Assembly (NCBI GenBank): GCA_003155135.1
Contig: PMFN01000031.1
Span: 1 to 64,000 of the forward strand
From: Acidimicrobiaceae bacterium
Lineage (GTDB): Bacteria > Actinomycetota > Acidimicrobiia > Acidimicrobiales > RAAP-2
DNA: 64,000 bases
Reading direction: 5' to 3'
In this document: in pieces, positions 1 to 7,838 of the stretch
Layout: every line of letters begins with the position of its first letter
How positions within the stretch are numbered: the stretch's first letter is position 1
The notes under the pieces: generated by a model
Database searches by the model: none
Told to the model about the DNA's origin: nothing
Seen by the model: the letters and a program-made list of their open reading frames with translations, nothing else
Made by a program: the position numbers and the translations under genes

Positions 1-48
1 GACCTGCTGGTTGTAAGCCAGCTGCTCTACCAACTGAGCTAAACGCCC
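1..48 (-). tRNA. tRNA-Val (anticodon TAC), 3' part cut by window edge
   Basis: Read on the minus strand from position 48, the sequence has the acceptor 5' strand GGGCGTT, then TA, a D-arm GCTCAGTTGGTAGAGC and an anticodon arm with stem GCTGG/CCAGC and loop CTTACAA. The loop places TAC at positions 34-36, which reads GUA (valine). The same loop occurs in E. coli tRNA-Val. The variable loop, T arm and acceptor 3' strand lie outside the window, so the gene is partial only because of the cut. Confidence 0.9.
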
Positions 49-106
49 CGGGGCGCCATTCTTTCAGTTCGCCGCGTCGATTCGCCCCTGAGGGCCATCG
101 CAGACT

Positions 107-862
107 TCACGCCTTCGGTTCGGCGTCACTGCCCAGCCCTGCGGACAGCGCCAAGAATAGGCTGTCGGTCGCGGCCGCAATCGGAGCCCGACGGGTCGTG
201 TCGCGCACGATGAGGCTCTCGCCGTGGAGCTCCCCGACAACGGCTCCCGCCTCGGTACAGACGAGCATCCCGCCGAGATAGTCCCAACCATGAAGCCAGC
301 TTCCCCCGATTGCAACGAAGCCGTCGAGCGAGCCGCGTGCCACGGCGCAGAGCTCGAGTGCCGCTGCACCGAGGGCCCGAAACTGGGCCCAGCCCGGGTG
401 GACACGTGGAAAGCCGGTGATGCCGACGATGGCATGGGAAAGATCCGTGCAGCCCGACGCCTTGATCGGCACACCATTGCGGCGCGCCCCACCGCCGCGG
501 ACCGCCTCGAAGCGCTCCCCCGTGGCCTGGTTGACCACGAGGGCCACGCGTGCCCCGTCGTCGTCGAGCGCGCAGAGGCTGGTGGCGTACCAGGGGATCC
601 CGTGGGCGGCGTTGGTGGAGCCGTCGATCGGGTCGAGGACCACGACCAACTCGCCGCCGCCCCCGGTTCGGCCCGACTCCTCGGAGACCACCGCCAGACC
701 GGCGCCGTGGAGGACCTCGAGTGCCGCCGCGTCGGCTGCGAGGTCGATCTTGTACTGGCCCGGCCGCGTGCCGGCCAGCCCCCAGTCGTCAAGCGCGTCC
801 GCAGCACGGTGCACCGCTTCAGCGGCGGCGGTCAGCACCTCGAGCACCGCCGCGTCGTCCAC
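107..862 (-). CDS. inositol monophosphatase family phosphatase
   Basis: A 251-residue Mg2+-dependent phosphatase of the inositol-monophosphatase/HisN/CysQ superfamily, acting on a small sugar or nucleotide phosphate in the cytoplasm. The metal-site motifs are in order: EESG (about residue 60), DPIDGSTN (about 76-83) and GWDYLGGMLVCTEAGA near 190. Length is normal for the family. The GTG start is supported by a TAGGGT -10 box ending 6 nt before it, so the mRNA is probably leaderless. It is divergent from the next gene. Family is secure. Substrate (inositol-phosphate, histidinol-phosphate or PAP) cannot be told from motifs. Confidence 0.88.
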   Translation of the reverse strand: MDDAAVLEVLTAAAEAVHRAADALDDWGLAGTRPGQYKIDLAADAAALEVLHGAGLAVVSEESGRTGGGGELVVVLDPIDGSTNAAHGIPWYATSLCALDDDGARVALVVNQATGERFEAVRGGGARRNGVPIKASGCTDLSHAIVGITGFPRVHPGWAQFRALGAAALELCAVARGSLDGFVAIGGSWLHGWDYLGGMLVCTEAGAVVGELHGESLIVRDTTRRAPIAAATDSLFLALSAGLGSDAEPKA

Positions 863-868
863 AGGGCG

Positions 869-874
869 ACCCTA
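869..874 (-). promoter_or_regulatory. -10 box TAGGGT of leaderless phosphatase gene
   Basis: On the minus strand TAGGGT is followed by exactly six bases (CGCCCT) and the GTG start at 862. This is the spacing expected when transcription begins at the start codon. Confidence 0.5.
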
Positions 875-939
875 CCGGCCCAGGTCGTCGCGAGCGGACA
901 GGCGCCTCCCTGCCAGGCCGTGGCCTCGGGACGCCCCGC

Positions 940-945
940 TAGGCT
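940..945 (+). promoter_or_regulatory. -10 box TAGGCT upstream of the 955 gene
   Basis: TAGGCT lies 9 nt before the GTG start at 955, giving an mRNA leader of about 0-3 nt. The same hexamer is found before the genes at 4736 and 30182 (minus) and upstream of 56245 (minus). Confidence 0.45.
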
Positions 946-954
946 GGTCCTCCT

Positions 955-1512
955 GTGGCAGCAATCGACGTCGCCGGCTATGTGGCCGACCTGAAAGATC
1001 ACTCGGTGGACCACGGGTTCCACGTCCACGACGAGCGCCATTTCGTCGAGACCTACTCGCTTCGACAGGTGTGGGAGGTGGACCTGCACCCCGAGGAGGG
1101 CTGCGGCGGACCGCTCGATCTGCACCTTGCCCTCGACGTCGAGCCGCGGGTGCTCCTCTCGTTCGAAGACGCCGTGCTCGGTCTCGGCGAGGACGAAGAC
1201 CCGCCTGACGAGTTCCACTTCCCCCTCACCTTCACGTGGGCACTGCCGCCACTGCCCAACGGCCCCGACCTGTTGCGCCTCCACATCGACCTCGCCGGCG
1301 TGGCGGGGATCGAGCTCCCGCTCGAGGTGTCGGCGATCGACTCGTTCGCCTCGGCCACCGATGGTCCCGAGCGGCGTCTCAACATCGTCGCCCGGCACCC
1401 GGTGTCCCTCGCCCGGGTCCTCTCGGGCGAAGAGCTCCTGTGCGACGTCTTCGACCGCTCGCTCGCGGTAAGTCGCTACCTCCTCGAATACGCAGACGCC
1501 TGGCTGGCCTGA
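955..1512 (+). CDS. conserved hypothetical acidic protein
   Basis: A 185-residue soluble protein without signal peptide or membrane segment. I do not recognise a named family. It is rich in acidic residues and beta-type hydrophobic stretches (LPPLPNGPDLLRLHIDLAG near residue 98) and has several His residues near the N-terminus (HSVDHGFHVHDERHF). The GTG start follows a TAGGCT -10 box by 9 nt. The lipoprotein gene starts 1 nt after its stop, so the two are probably co-transcribed. Function unknown. Confidence 0.7.
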   Translation: MAAIDVAGYVADLKDHSVDHGFHVHDERHFVETYSLRQVWEVDLHPEEGCGGPLDLHLALDVEPRVLLSFEDAVLGLGEDEDPPDEFHFPLTFTWALPPLPNGPDLLRLHIDLAGVAGIELPLEVSAIDSFASATDGPERRLNIVARHPVSLARVLSGEELLCDVFDRSLAVSRYLLEYADAWLA

Positions 1513-1513
1513 G

Positions 1514-1942
1514 ATGGGGCGGCGTCTGCTGGGCGCCTCGATGGCGGCGGGGCTCGGGCTCGGCGCCGTCCTGCTCGGCGGCTGCGGCGGCGGCAACGGG
1601 CTGAGCCTCGCGGAACAGGCGTGCGGCCACGTCCACACGTCGCTCGCCCTCTACGAGGAGTCGCTGCGCGACCCGGCGAACCAGGCCGCCCTCCAACAGC
1701 GGGCGGCCACCCAGCTGCGTGTGGCGCTCCCCCTGGCGGCGGCGGCCAACTCGGCCGACGGCTCGTGGAACCCGCTCATGACCGACATCAGCGAGATCTC
1801 CCGGGTCCCCGAGCAGTACCTGGTCCCCGGCCTCAGTGCGCAGTGCTCCCCGGCCGCACTGTCGGCTCCGGGACAGCCCCAGGCGACGCTGCCACCAGGC
1901 TCACCGTCGACCACGACAGGGACGACGGCGCCGGGGTTCTGA
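1514..1942 (+). CDS. small secreted lipoprotein of unknown function
   Basis: A 142-residue protein with an N-terminal signal (MGRRLLGASMAAGLGLGAVL) and the lipobox LLGGC, so Cys24 would be lipidated after signal peptidase II cleavage. The mature part has two further Cys residues that could pair, and a Pro/Thr/Ser-rich C-terminal tail typical of wall-spanning linkers. The ATG follows the previous stop by one base, which suggests translational coupling. No domain recognised. Confidence 0.75.
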   Translation: MGRRLLGASMAAGLGLGAVLLGGCGGGNGLSLAEQACGHVHTSLALYEESLRDPANQAALQQRAATQLRVALPLAAAANSADGSWNPLMTDISEISRVPEQYLVPGLSAQCSPAALSAPGQPQATLPPGSPSTTTGTTAPGF

Positions 1943-2069
1943 GGGCGCCATGCCTGGGTGCGCGCAGCTGGGAGGGGCCTGAACGGGCTGCCCCCGGTCG
2001 CCGGGTGCCGCTCGGTAACGTCGTGGGGGCCAATCGCAGACGTGGGCGGCCCACGCCATCAGGGAGCGT

Positions 2070-2813
2070 ATGAACCAGCGCACACTGGGACCGGGAAGAG
2101 CGCGCGACGCGCGGCGTCCCGTCAGCGCCAGCGCCCGCCGGGCGACCGCCGCGTCGCCGCGCCGCTCACCTGCCGTGCTGCGGGCGCGCCATCAGCGCCG
2201 CTCCCTGGTGTTCGTCATTGCGGCCGTCGTCGCCGTTGTCGCCGTCGTGGGCGTGTTCGGAGCCCTGCGCTCAGGGCCCGCCCTCACGCCGCTCCAGGCC
2301 CGGATCGTCTCGATCGCCCAGTCCCAGCTCGGCTACAGCACCGACCCGTCCTCGTCGTACTGCAACAAGTTCAGCGCCTATTGGGAGTCGGGCACGAGCT
2401 GCGGCAACGGCCTCGCCGCCGAGGAGTGGTGCGCCGACTTCGCCGCCTGGGTGTGGCAGAAGGCGGGCGCCGATGTCACGTACCAGTTCATCAACGGCGA
2501 CCTCAACTCCTCCTCGGCCAGCTTCTACGAGTGGGGCGTCGACCACGCGACGTGGCACCCGGTCGGCTCCCACTACCAGCCGAAGGCCGGTGACGTGGCG
2601 GTCTACGGGCTCGACGCAGGGGCCCTCACCGCCGAGCATGTGGCCGTGGTGGTGTCGACGACGCCCGGCCAGCGCGGGCCGAACGTGGTCAACGGCGACG
2701 GCAACCGCACTGGCTTCTCGGTCGTCGAAAGCGGGACGGACCAGTTACGCGCCGACGTGCACGGCACTGGCGGCCAGCTGTCGGGCTACGTGTCACCCAC
2801 GCCGGCTGCGTGA
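2070..2813 (+). CDS. membrane-anchored CHAP-domain peptidoglycan hydrolase or amidase
   Basis: A 247-residue protein with a basic cytoplasmic N-terminus (1-44), one membrane segment (about 45-66) and an extracellular CHAP (cysteine/histidine-dependent amidohydrolase/peptidase) domain. The likely nucleophile is Cys in EEWCADFAAWVW. The catalytic His is in AEHVAVVV, with a later Asn/Asp-rich VVNGDGNR. Extra Cys residues (SSSYCNKF, TSCGNG) could form a disulfide outside the cell. Such enzymes usually cut peptide cross-links in peptidoglycan. An SD-like AGGGAG lies just before the ATG. It ends one base before the convergent aldehyde dehydrogenase gene. Confidence 0.8.
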   Translation: MNQRTLGPGRARDARRPVSASARRATAASPRRSPAVLRARHQRRSLVFVIAAVVAVVAVVGVFGALRSGPALTPLQARIVSIAQSQLGYSTDPSSSYCNKFSAYWESGTSCGNGLAAEEWCADFAAWVWQKAGADVTYQFINGDLNSSSASFYEWGVDHATWHPVGSHYQPKAGDVAVYGLDAGALTAEHVAVVVSTTPGQRGPNVVNGDGNRTGFSVVESGTDQLRADVHGTGGQLSGYVSPTPAA

Positions 2814-2814
2814 C

Positions 2815-4284
2815 TCAGAGCTGCGGCGTGTACCCCGCCGGAAGGCTGATCGACTTCGACTCGAGGAACGGCTCGAGGCCCTCGGGCCCGAACTCGCGCC
2901 CGACGCCCGACTGCTTGTAGCCGCCGAAGGGGGTGGCGAAGTCGATGGGCGTGCCGCTGTTGAGCATGTAGGTGCCGGTACGCACCTGGCGCGCCACACC
3001 GAGGCCTCGGTCGTTGTCGGCCGTCCACACCGAGCCGCACAGTCCGTAGTCCGAGTCATTGGCGAGGGCGACGGCCTGGTCGTCCCCGTCGTAGGGGATC
3101 ACGACGAGCACGGGGCCGAAGATCTCCTCTTGGGCGATGCGCATTGCGTTGTTGACATCGGCGAAGACGGTCGGCTCCACGTAGTAGCCGCGCTCGAAAC
3201 CGCCCGGTCGCCCACCACCGGTGGCCACCTTGGCACCCTCTTCCTGGCCGCTCCTGATGTAGCCCTCCACCCGGTCACGCTGGCGCGCGGCCACCAGGGG
3301 GCCGATGGCCGTACCGAGGTCGAGCGGGTCGCCCACCGGCCACGAGGTCTCGACGGCGTCGACCAGGGCCTCGACGACCTCGGTGTAGCGGTCCCGGGGG
3401 GCCAGGATTCGGGTCTGGGCGATGCAGGCCTGGCCGTTGTTCATCAGCGCATTGGGGAGCAGCGCCGGGAGGGCCTGTGCCAGGTCGACGTCATCGAGGA
3501 GGATGGCGGCGGACTTGCCGCCGAGCTCGAGCGTGCAGCGCTTGAGCTGCTCACCGCAAAGGCCGCCGATGCGACGGCCCGCCGCTGTCGAGCCCGTGAA
3601 AGTGACCTTGTCCACGTCCGGGTGGGTGACGAGGTGCTCGCTCACCTCACGGCCGGCCGGCACGACCGACAGCACGCCATCGGGAAGCCCGGCGTCAGCG
3701 AAGATCTCGGCGAGGCGGAACGCGTCGAGCGGGGTCTCGGGGGCGGGCTTGTAGACGACGGTGCAGCCGGCGAGCAGCGACGGGGCGAGCTTCGCCGAGG
3801 CCAGGAACAGCGGCACGTTCCACGGCGCGATGGCCCCGACGACGCCGACCGGCTCCTTCGTCACCAGCACTTCGGGGCTCAGCAGCCCGGTGCGCACCTC
3901 GTCGAACGCGAACGTCGCCGCCAGGCCGGCGTAGTAGTTGAAGATCATGGCCGGGGCGAGGACCTGGGCCAGCTGGGAGAAGATCAGGGGTGAGCCCATC
4001 TCGTTGGTGATGAGCTCGGCGAGCTCGCCCATCTGGGCGTTGATGGCGTCGGCCACCTTCGCCAGGATGACGGCACGCTCGGCCGGCGCCAGATGCGGCC
4101 ATGGACCGTGGTCGAACGCGTCACGAGCGACGCTCACCGCCCGATCGATGTCCGCCGTCGTGGCATCGGGGACCCGGCCCATGACCTCTTCGGTCGAAGG
4201 CGAGACGACGTCGATGGTGCCGGTGCCCTCGGGCGTCACCCACTTGCCGCCGATAAACAGCTTGTCGTACGTCACAAGCGCCAT
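2815..4284 (-). CDS. aldehyde dehydrogenase (NAD(P)+-dependent)
   Basis: A full-length 489-residue ALDH-superfamily enzyme that oxidises an aldehyde to the acid. Visible motifs: cofactor-binding AIAPWNVPLFL, the general-base Glu in LELGGKSA, the catalytic Cys in NNGQACIAQTRIL, and the C-terminal PFGGYKQSGVGREFG. The ATG at 4284 is preferred over an upstream in-frame start at 4305 because GAGGGGG lies just ahead of it. The upstream region holds a -10-like TAGTTT and a KstR-like half palindrome. Substrate unknown; neighbours suggest lipid or aldehyde catabolism only weakly. Confidence 0.92.
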   Translation of the reverse strand: MALVTYDKLFIGGKWVTPEGTGTIDVVSPSTEEVMGRVPDATTADIDRAVSVARDAFDHGPWPHLAPAERAVILAKVADAINAQMGELAELITNEMGSPLIFSQLAQVLAPAMIFNYYAGLAATFAFDEVRTGLLSPEVLVTKEPVGVVGAIAPWNVPLFLASAKLAPSLLAGCTVVYKPAPETPLDAFRLAEIFADAGLPDGVLSVVPAGREVSEHLVTHPDVDKVTFTGSTAAGRRIGGLCGEQLKRCTLELGGKSAAILLDDVDLAQALPALLPNALMNNGQACIAQTRILAPRDRYTEVVEALVDAVETSWPVGDPLDLGTAIGPLVAARQRDRVEGYIRSGQEEGAKVATGGGRPGGFERGYYVEPTVFADVNNAMRIAQEEIFGPVLVVIPYDGDDQAVALANDSDYGLCGSVWTADNDRGLGVARQVRTGTYMLNSGTPIDFATPFGGYKQSGVGREFGPEGLEPFLESKSISLPAGYTPQL

Positions 4285-4311
4285 GTCGTCCCCCTCGCCC
4301 GGCACGCAAAC

Positions 4312-4335
4312 TAGAACGTGCTCTCGTTTTCGAGA
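4312..4335. promoter_or_regulatory. candidate operator upstream of aldehyde dehydrogenase
   Basis: TAGAACGTGCTCTC (4312-4325) has one perfect and one degraded half-site of the actinobacterial KstR-type consensus TnnAACnnGTTnnA. It overlaps TCTCG-TTTT-CGAGA (4322-4335), a perfect 5-bp inverted repeat. Both lie 30-50 bp upstream of the ALDH start, over its likely promoter. The regulator identity is a guess. Confidence 0.3.
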
Positions 4336-4337
4336 TG

Positions 4338-4724
4338 CTAACCCCGGGCCGTGCGTGCCGCGGCGCCACTGCCGGGCCAGAGAACCGCACAGCGCAGCGC
4401 ACCCTTCCCCCCGAGCGGCGCAGACCCGGGGGCGGCCCCGGCCAGGAGGGTGAAGCGCTCGATCCAGTCATCGTCCACCTCACCCGCCGCCCGGAAGGCG
4501 AGAGCGTCACCTGAGAGCTGCGCGCTCGTCCCGTCCTCGGATGTGCCGACGCCGGCGGTGACCAGCAGGTGGCCGAGCCGGTGGCCGTGGCTCTGGGCGG
4601 TGGCCCCCGCCGGGGCGGTGACCACCACGACGCAGCGCGTCGTGTCGTCGGGCTCGCTCAGGCGCACCGTCGGCGCCTCCAGATCGACGTGGAGCTCCAC
4701 GGGCCGTGACGTTAGTGGCGACAT
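4338..4724 (-). CDS. hypothetical protein
   Basis: A 128-residue protein, no family recognised. The N-terminal half is beta-rich (VELHVDLEAPTVRLSE, then TTRCVVVVTAPAGATAQSH), and it has no signal or membrane segment. Its ATG (4724-4722) overlaps the -10 box of the divergent phosphotransferase gene, and it ends 53 bp before the ALDH start on the same strand. No clear SD is visible. Codon use looks like its neighbours, which favours a real gene, but support is limited. Confidence 0.5.
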   Translation of the reverse strand: MSPLTSRPVELHVDLEAPTVRLSEPDDTTRCVVVVTAPAGATAQSHGHRLGHLLVTAGVGTSEDGTSAQLSGDALAFRAAGEVDDDWIERFTLLAGAAPGSAPLGGKGALRCAVLWPGSGAAARTARG

Positions 4725-4729
4725 AGGCT
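4724..4729 (+). promoter_or_regulatory. -10 box TAGGCT of leaderless phosphotransferase gene
   Basis: TAGGCT is followed by six bases (CGCCCG) and the ATG at 4736. Confidence 0.5.
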
Positions 4730-4735
4730 CGCCCG

Positions 4736-5827
4736 ATGCCCGACCTGAACGAACGCGATCCCATCGAGCTGCAGCGGACGCTGGCCGAGTGGCTCGCCAC
4801 CAAGCTCGGGCCCGGGGCGGCCCCCGAGGTCACCGAAGTACTCGCCCCCGCCTCGAACGGCTTCTCCAACGAGACGGTGCTGTGCCGCGCGAAGTGGGAC
4901 GACGGCTCCGGGAGCGAGGAGCACCGCCTGGTCTTCCGGGTCCACCCGACGAAGCACCTCTTGTTCCTCGACGCCGACTTCGACGTCCAGTACAAGGTGA
5001 TGAAGTGCCTGGCCGATGCCGGCTCGGCGGTCCCACTCCCCGCTCTCGGCTGGTTCGAGGAAAGCCCCGAATGGCTCGGCGTGCCCTTCTTCACCATGGA
5101 GCACGTCGAGGGCCTCGTCCCCGCCGACAACCTCCCCTACACGATGGAGGGCTGGGTCCTCGAGGCCACCGCCGGTGAGCGTGCGCGCATGTGGTGGAGC
5201 GGGATCGAGGCGATGGCCGAGGTGCACCGCACCGACTGGCGCTCGCTCGACCTCGGCTGGCTGGTGCCGCCGGGCACCACCCCGGGGCTCGACGCCCAGC
5301 TCGACTACTACCGCCGGTTCTTGGACTGGACCGCCCAGGGTCGGCCGCAACCGACGGCCGAGGCGGTGTGGAAGTGGCTGGTGGCCAACCAGCCGGCCGA
5401 GAGCGGCGACGTCACGCTCTGCTGGGGCGATGCCCGGCTCGGCAACATCATCTGGCAGGACTTTGATGCCGCTGCGGTCATCGACTGGGAGATGGCAACC
5501 CTCGCCCAACCCGAGCTCGATCTCGGCTGGTGGCTGTACTTCGACCGCCAGTTCACCGAGGGGCTCGGCGTCGAGCGCCCCTCGGGCTTCCCGAGCCATG
5601 AGGCCACCGTCGAGCGCTATGGCGAGCTGCTCGGGCGCGACTTCGGCGATCTGTTCTGGTACCAGGTCTTCAGCGGGTTCCGCTTCGCTGTCGTCATGTG
5701 CCGCCTCTCGGACCTGCTGGTCGGCACGGGCGTGCTGCCGGGCGAGTCGGACATGGGGACCAACAACCTCGCCACCCAGTTCCTCGCTCAGCTGCTCGAC
5801 CTGCCCTCGCCGGCCGAGGCAGGCTGA
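4736..5827 (+). CDS. APH-family phosphotransferase (FadE36-like)
   Basis: A 363-residue protein with the aminoglycoside/choline-kinase-like fold. The catalytic loop reads CWGDARLGNIIW, a variant of HGDxxxxN with Trp for His, and the metal site is VIDWEMA. An N-terminal ATP-binding lobe contains NGFSNETVLC and RLVFRVHP. Proteins of this type in mycobacteria (FadE36, the separate N-terminal part of ACAD10/11 proteins) phosphorylate hydroxyacyl-CoA intermediates in lipid degradation. That role is inferred here; no acyl-CoA dehydrogenase is adjacent. Leaderless start. Confidence 0.8.
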   Translation: MPDLNERDPIELQRTLAEWLATKLGPGAAPEVTEVLAPASNGFSNETVLCRAKWDDGSGSEEHRLVFRVHPTKHLLFLDADFDVQYKVMKCLADAGSAVPLPALGWFEESPEWLGVPFFTMEHVEGLVPADNLPYTMEGWVLEATAGERARMWWSGIEAMAEVHRTDWRSLDLGWLVPPGTTPGLDAQLDYYRRFLDWTAQGRPQPTAEAVWKWLVANQPAESGDVTLCWGDARLGNIIWQDFDAAAVIDWEMATLAQPELDLGWWLYFDRQFTEGLGVERPSGFPSHEATVERYGELLGRDFGDLFWYQVFSGFRFAVVMCRLSDLLVGTGVLPGESDMGTNNLATQFLAQLLDLPSPAEAG

Positions 5828-5868
5828 GAGCGGGCAGGACCACGTCGGTCGGCCCAGTTCGAGCCGGT

Positions 5869-6243
5869 TCAGTTCGAAGGGGTGACGGCGACGCCCGCGT
5901 CGCGGAGGCGCTCGGCGAGCCACTCGGCGCTGTTGGGCTGCTCCATGGCCTCGAGCCACCCGCCTAGCACCGACTCCACCTTGTCGCGTCCGTCGATGTG
6001 AGCGACCACGGCCACCGTCATGCTGTCGAACGTGGCCTTGTCGTCGATGCGGACATGGATGCCACCGAACGGGTCGGCCCACTCGGGCGGGGCCGGCTCG
6101 CGCATGACGTAGAGCTCACCGGTGTCCTCGATCCAGTTGAGCTCGTAGCGGACGCCTTTGGCGTCGTGCCAGTCCCCGCCCAACTCGATCTCGGCGGACT
6201 GCCGGCGGCGGTCGTCTGCGTCATAGAACTCCTCGATATCCAC
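5869..6243 (-). CDS. hypothetical acidic protein
   Basis: A 124-residue acidic protein starting with GTG (VDIEEFYDADD), no recognised domain. Trp-rich stretches (ELGGDWHDAKG, PPEWADPFGG) and a C-terminal helix (SAEWLAERLRDAG) suggest a small globular protein. The start is well supported by a TACAGT -10 box 6 nt upstream; longer in-frame extensions would run over that promoter. Convergent with the phosphotransferase gene, 41 bp apart. Confidence 0.7.
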   Translation of the reverse strand: MDIEEFYDADDRRRQSAEIELGGDWHDAKGVRYELNWIEDTGELYVMREPAPPEWADPFGGIHVRIDDKATFDSMTVAVVAHIDGRDKVESVLGGWLEAMEQPNSAEWLAERLRDAGVAVTPSN

Positions 6244-6249
6244 GTTGCG

Positions 6250-6255
6250 ACTGTA
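6250..6255 (-). promoter_or_regulatory. -10 box TACAGT of leaderless 6243 gene
   Basis: On the minus strand TACAGT is followed by CGCAAC and the GTG at 6243, the 6-nt leaderless spacing. Confidence 0.5.
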
Positions 6256-6358
6256 CTTGCTCCCCCGAGGTGTCCCCCGGGCGGCCCACCGGGACCCAGA
6301 GCGTGGTGACCGCGGCGGTGGGAGGACCGGTGGGAGGGGCAGGGCCGATGCTGCGGGC

Positions 6359-7090
6359 ATGCCACGTATCGAACGACGACCCCTCGACAACCTCAACGCT
6401 GAATGGGCGGTGCTCGGCCGGAGCCGGGCGTCGGCTGACGCACTGGCCAGTCTCGGTGCACGCGAGCAAGCCATCGCGTTGCTCGGCTGCACGGACCTCG
6501 GCCACCTGGTCCGGGTGATGGGGCGAGGACCGGGGAACGTCGGCCGCAACGAAGCGGCCCAGCTGTTCCGCTACATGCTGCGCTCGGCGGACGCCCACCC
6601 CCTCGTGCCGCGGGCCATCCTCCAGGCGGTGGCGCCCGGCCTCGTCACGGTGGCCCGGCGGCTCAGCTGGGGCTCGGGCGGCGACTGGGACGACGGCGGC
6701 GCCTTCTTCGCTGACCTCACCGCTACGGCGTGGGAAGTGATCGCCTCGTGGGCCGGCGACGACCGCCCCTACGCCGTGTTGGACCTCCTCTCCGCCGTTC
6801 GCTGCCGCCTCCGCCGCCAGATGGTGCGCTCACGCGCCGAGCGCCAGTCGACAGCCGAGTTGCTCGATGACGACGGCCCGAGCACCTTCGGGGGGGCCAC
6901 CGCCCTCGACGAGCTGGCCCGCTCGATCGACGAGCTGGCGGGGCGGGGACTCGACCCAGGCGACGCCGCAGTCCTCTACGGCCAACGGGTCCTCGGCCTC
7001 ACGGTGGCAGAGCTGAGCGAGCTCACCGGACGGAGTCGCCGCCACCTCGACGGCTGCCGGCGACGCGCCGAGCAGCGGCTGTGTGCGTGA
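6359..7090 (+). CDS. sigma-factor-like helix-turn-helix protein
   Basis: A 243-residue helical protein. The C-terminal segment (AVLYGQRVLGLTVAELSELT then GRSRRHLDGCRRRAEQRL) resembles sigma-70 region 4 with a final recognition helix. The N-terminal part (QAIALLGCTDLGHLVRVMGR, ALLSAVRCRLRRQMVRSRAE) loosely resembles region 2. The ATG at 6359 is chosen because upstream in-frame sequence is low-complexity Gly/Arg. Its stop overlaps the next start by 8 bp, so it is co-transcribed with the secreted protein and the LysM-BTAD receptor. It probably transmits or supplements their regulatory output (inference). Confidence 0.6.
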   Translation: MPRIERRPLDNLNAEWAVLGRSRASADALASLGAREQAIALLGCTDLGHLVRVMGRGPGNVGRNEAAQLFRYMLRSADAHPLVPRAILQAVAPGLVTVARRLSWGSGGDWDDGGAFFADLTATAWEVIASWAGDDRPYAVLDLLSAVRCRLRRQMVRSRAERQSTAELLDDDGPSTFGGATALDELARSIDELAGRGLDPGDAAVLYGQRVLGLTVAELSELTGRSRRHLDGCRRRAEQRLCA

Positions 7091-7835
7091 ACGTGCTTAT
7101 CTTCTTGGCGTGCCCGACGGATCGGAGGACGTTTCCGCAGCGCAGCGCCGGAAACCGGGTAGCCCGGCGCGCCCGCACAGCTGGGCGGTGCTCGCCGTCG
7201 CTCTCGGCCTCATGGCGGTGGTGATCGCCGCCACGGCCACGAGCGGCCGCCGCCATGGCCGCACCGACCCCGTCGCTGCCGTCGGGACGCAAAGCGGCAC
7301 CGCCGGGCCCGCATCGGACCACCCACCGGGCACTCAGTCCACGGGGACCACCGAGCCGAACGCGCTCTCCCCGACGTCGGGCGGCGCGGCCTCGGGCGGA
7401 GGGACCACCGGCGCGGTGCGCCTGCCCGAGGCGGCCAACCCGGTCAGCGCCTCGGCCACCGTCGAGCCGACGACCGTCGGGGTCACCACCACGACGGCGA
7501 CCGTGTCCCCGGTCACCGCGTCGGCGGCCCCGACGCAGGTGACTGAGGCGACCCCGGGCAACCTCGAGTACCCGACCAACATCTCGGCCATCTATCAGGT
7601 GAGCGCCACCGCTCCGACGCTCAGCGCGCTCACCACCTTCAGCGGCACGCCGGCCCTCGAGCTCGCACTCACCTGCACCGGCGGCCACGTGACCCAAGAA
7701 GTCACCAGCGGCACGCCCCTCACGCTGAACGGTGCGTCGGGCAGCTGCACGATGTCGGTCGCCCTGCCGAGCGGGGTCGAGTCGACGGTCTCGTACTCGG
7801 TCGCCCTCACCGGCGGCACGGTCGAGGGGGGCTGA
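7083..7835 (+). CDS. signal-anchored Thr/Ser-rich exported protein
   Basis: A 250-residue protein with a short cytoplasmic N-terminus, one hydrophobic segment (about 34-52, WAVLAVALGLMAVVIAAT), a long Gly/Ser/Thr/Pro linker (55-160) and a small C-terminal beta domain. That domain contains one Cys pair (ALTCTGG, SGSCTMS) which could form a disulfide. The GTG at 7083 overlaps the previous gene, and the next gene starts 3 bp after its stop. Its place directly before a LysM receptor suggests an envelope partner or ligand. Function unproven. Confidence 0.65.
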   Translation: MRERAYLLGVPDGSEDVSAAQRRKPGSPARPHSWAVLAVALGLMAVVIAATATSGRRHGRTDPVAAVGTQSGTAGPASDHPPGTQSTGTTEPNALSPTSGGAASGGGTTGAVRLPEAANPVSASATVEPTTVGVTTTTATVSPVTASAAPTQVTEATPGNLEYPTNISAIYQVSATAPTLSALTTFSGTPALELALTCTGGHVTQEVTSGTPLTLNGASGSCTMSVALPSGVESTVSYSVALTGGTVEGG

Positions 7836-7838
7836 GCC

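Noticed and set aside
1943-2069. Possible small gene or RNA between the lipoprotein and CHAP genes
   Set aside because: 127 bp of GC-rich sequence with no start/SD pair, no hairpin with T-run and no RNA motif.
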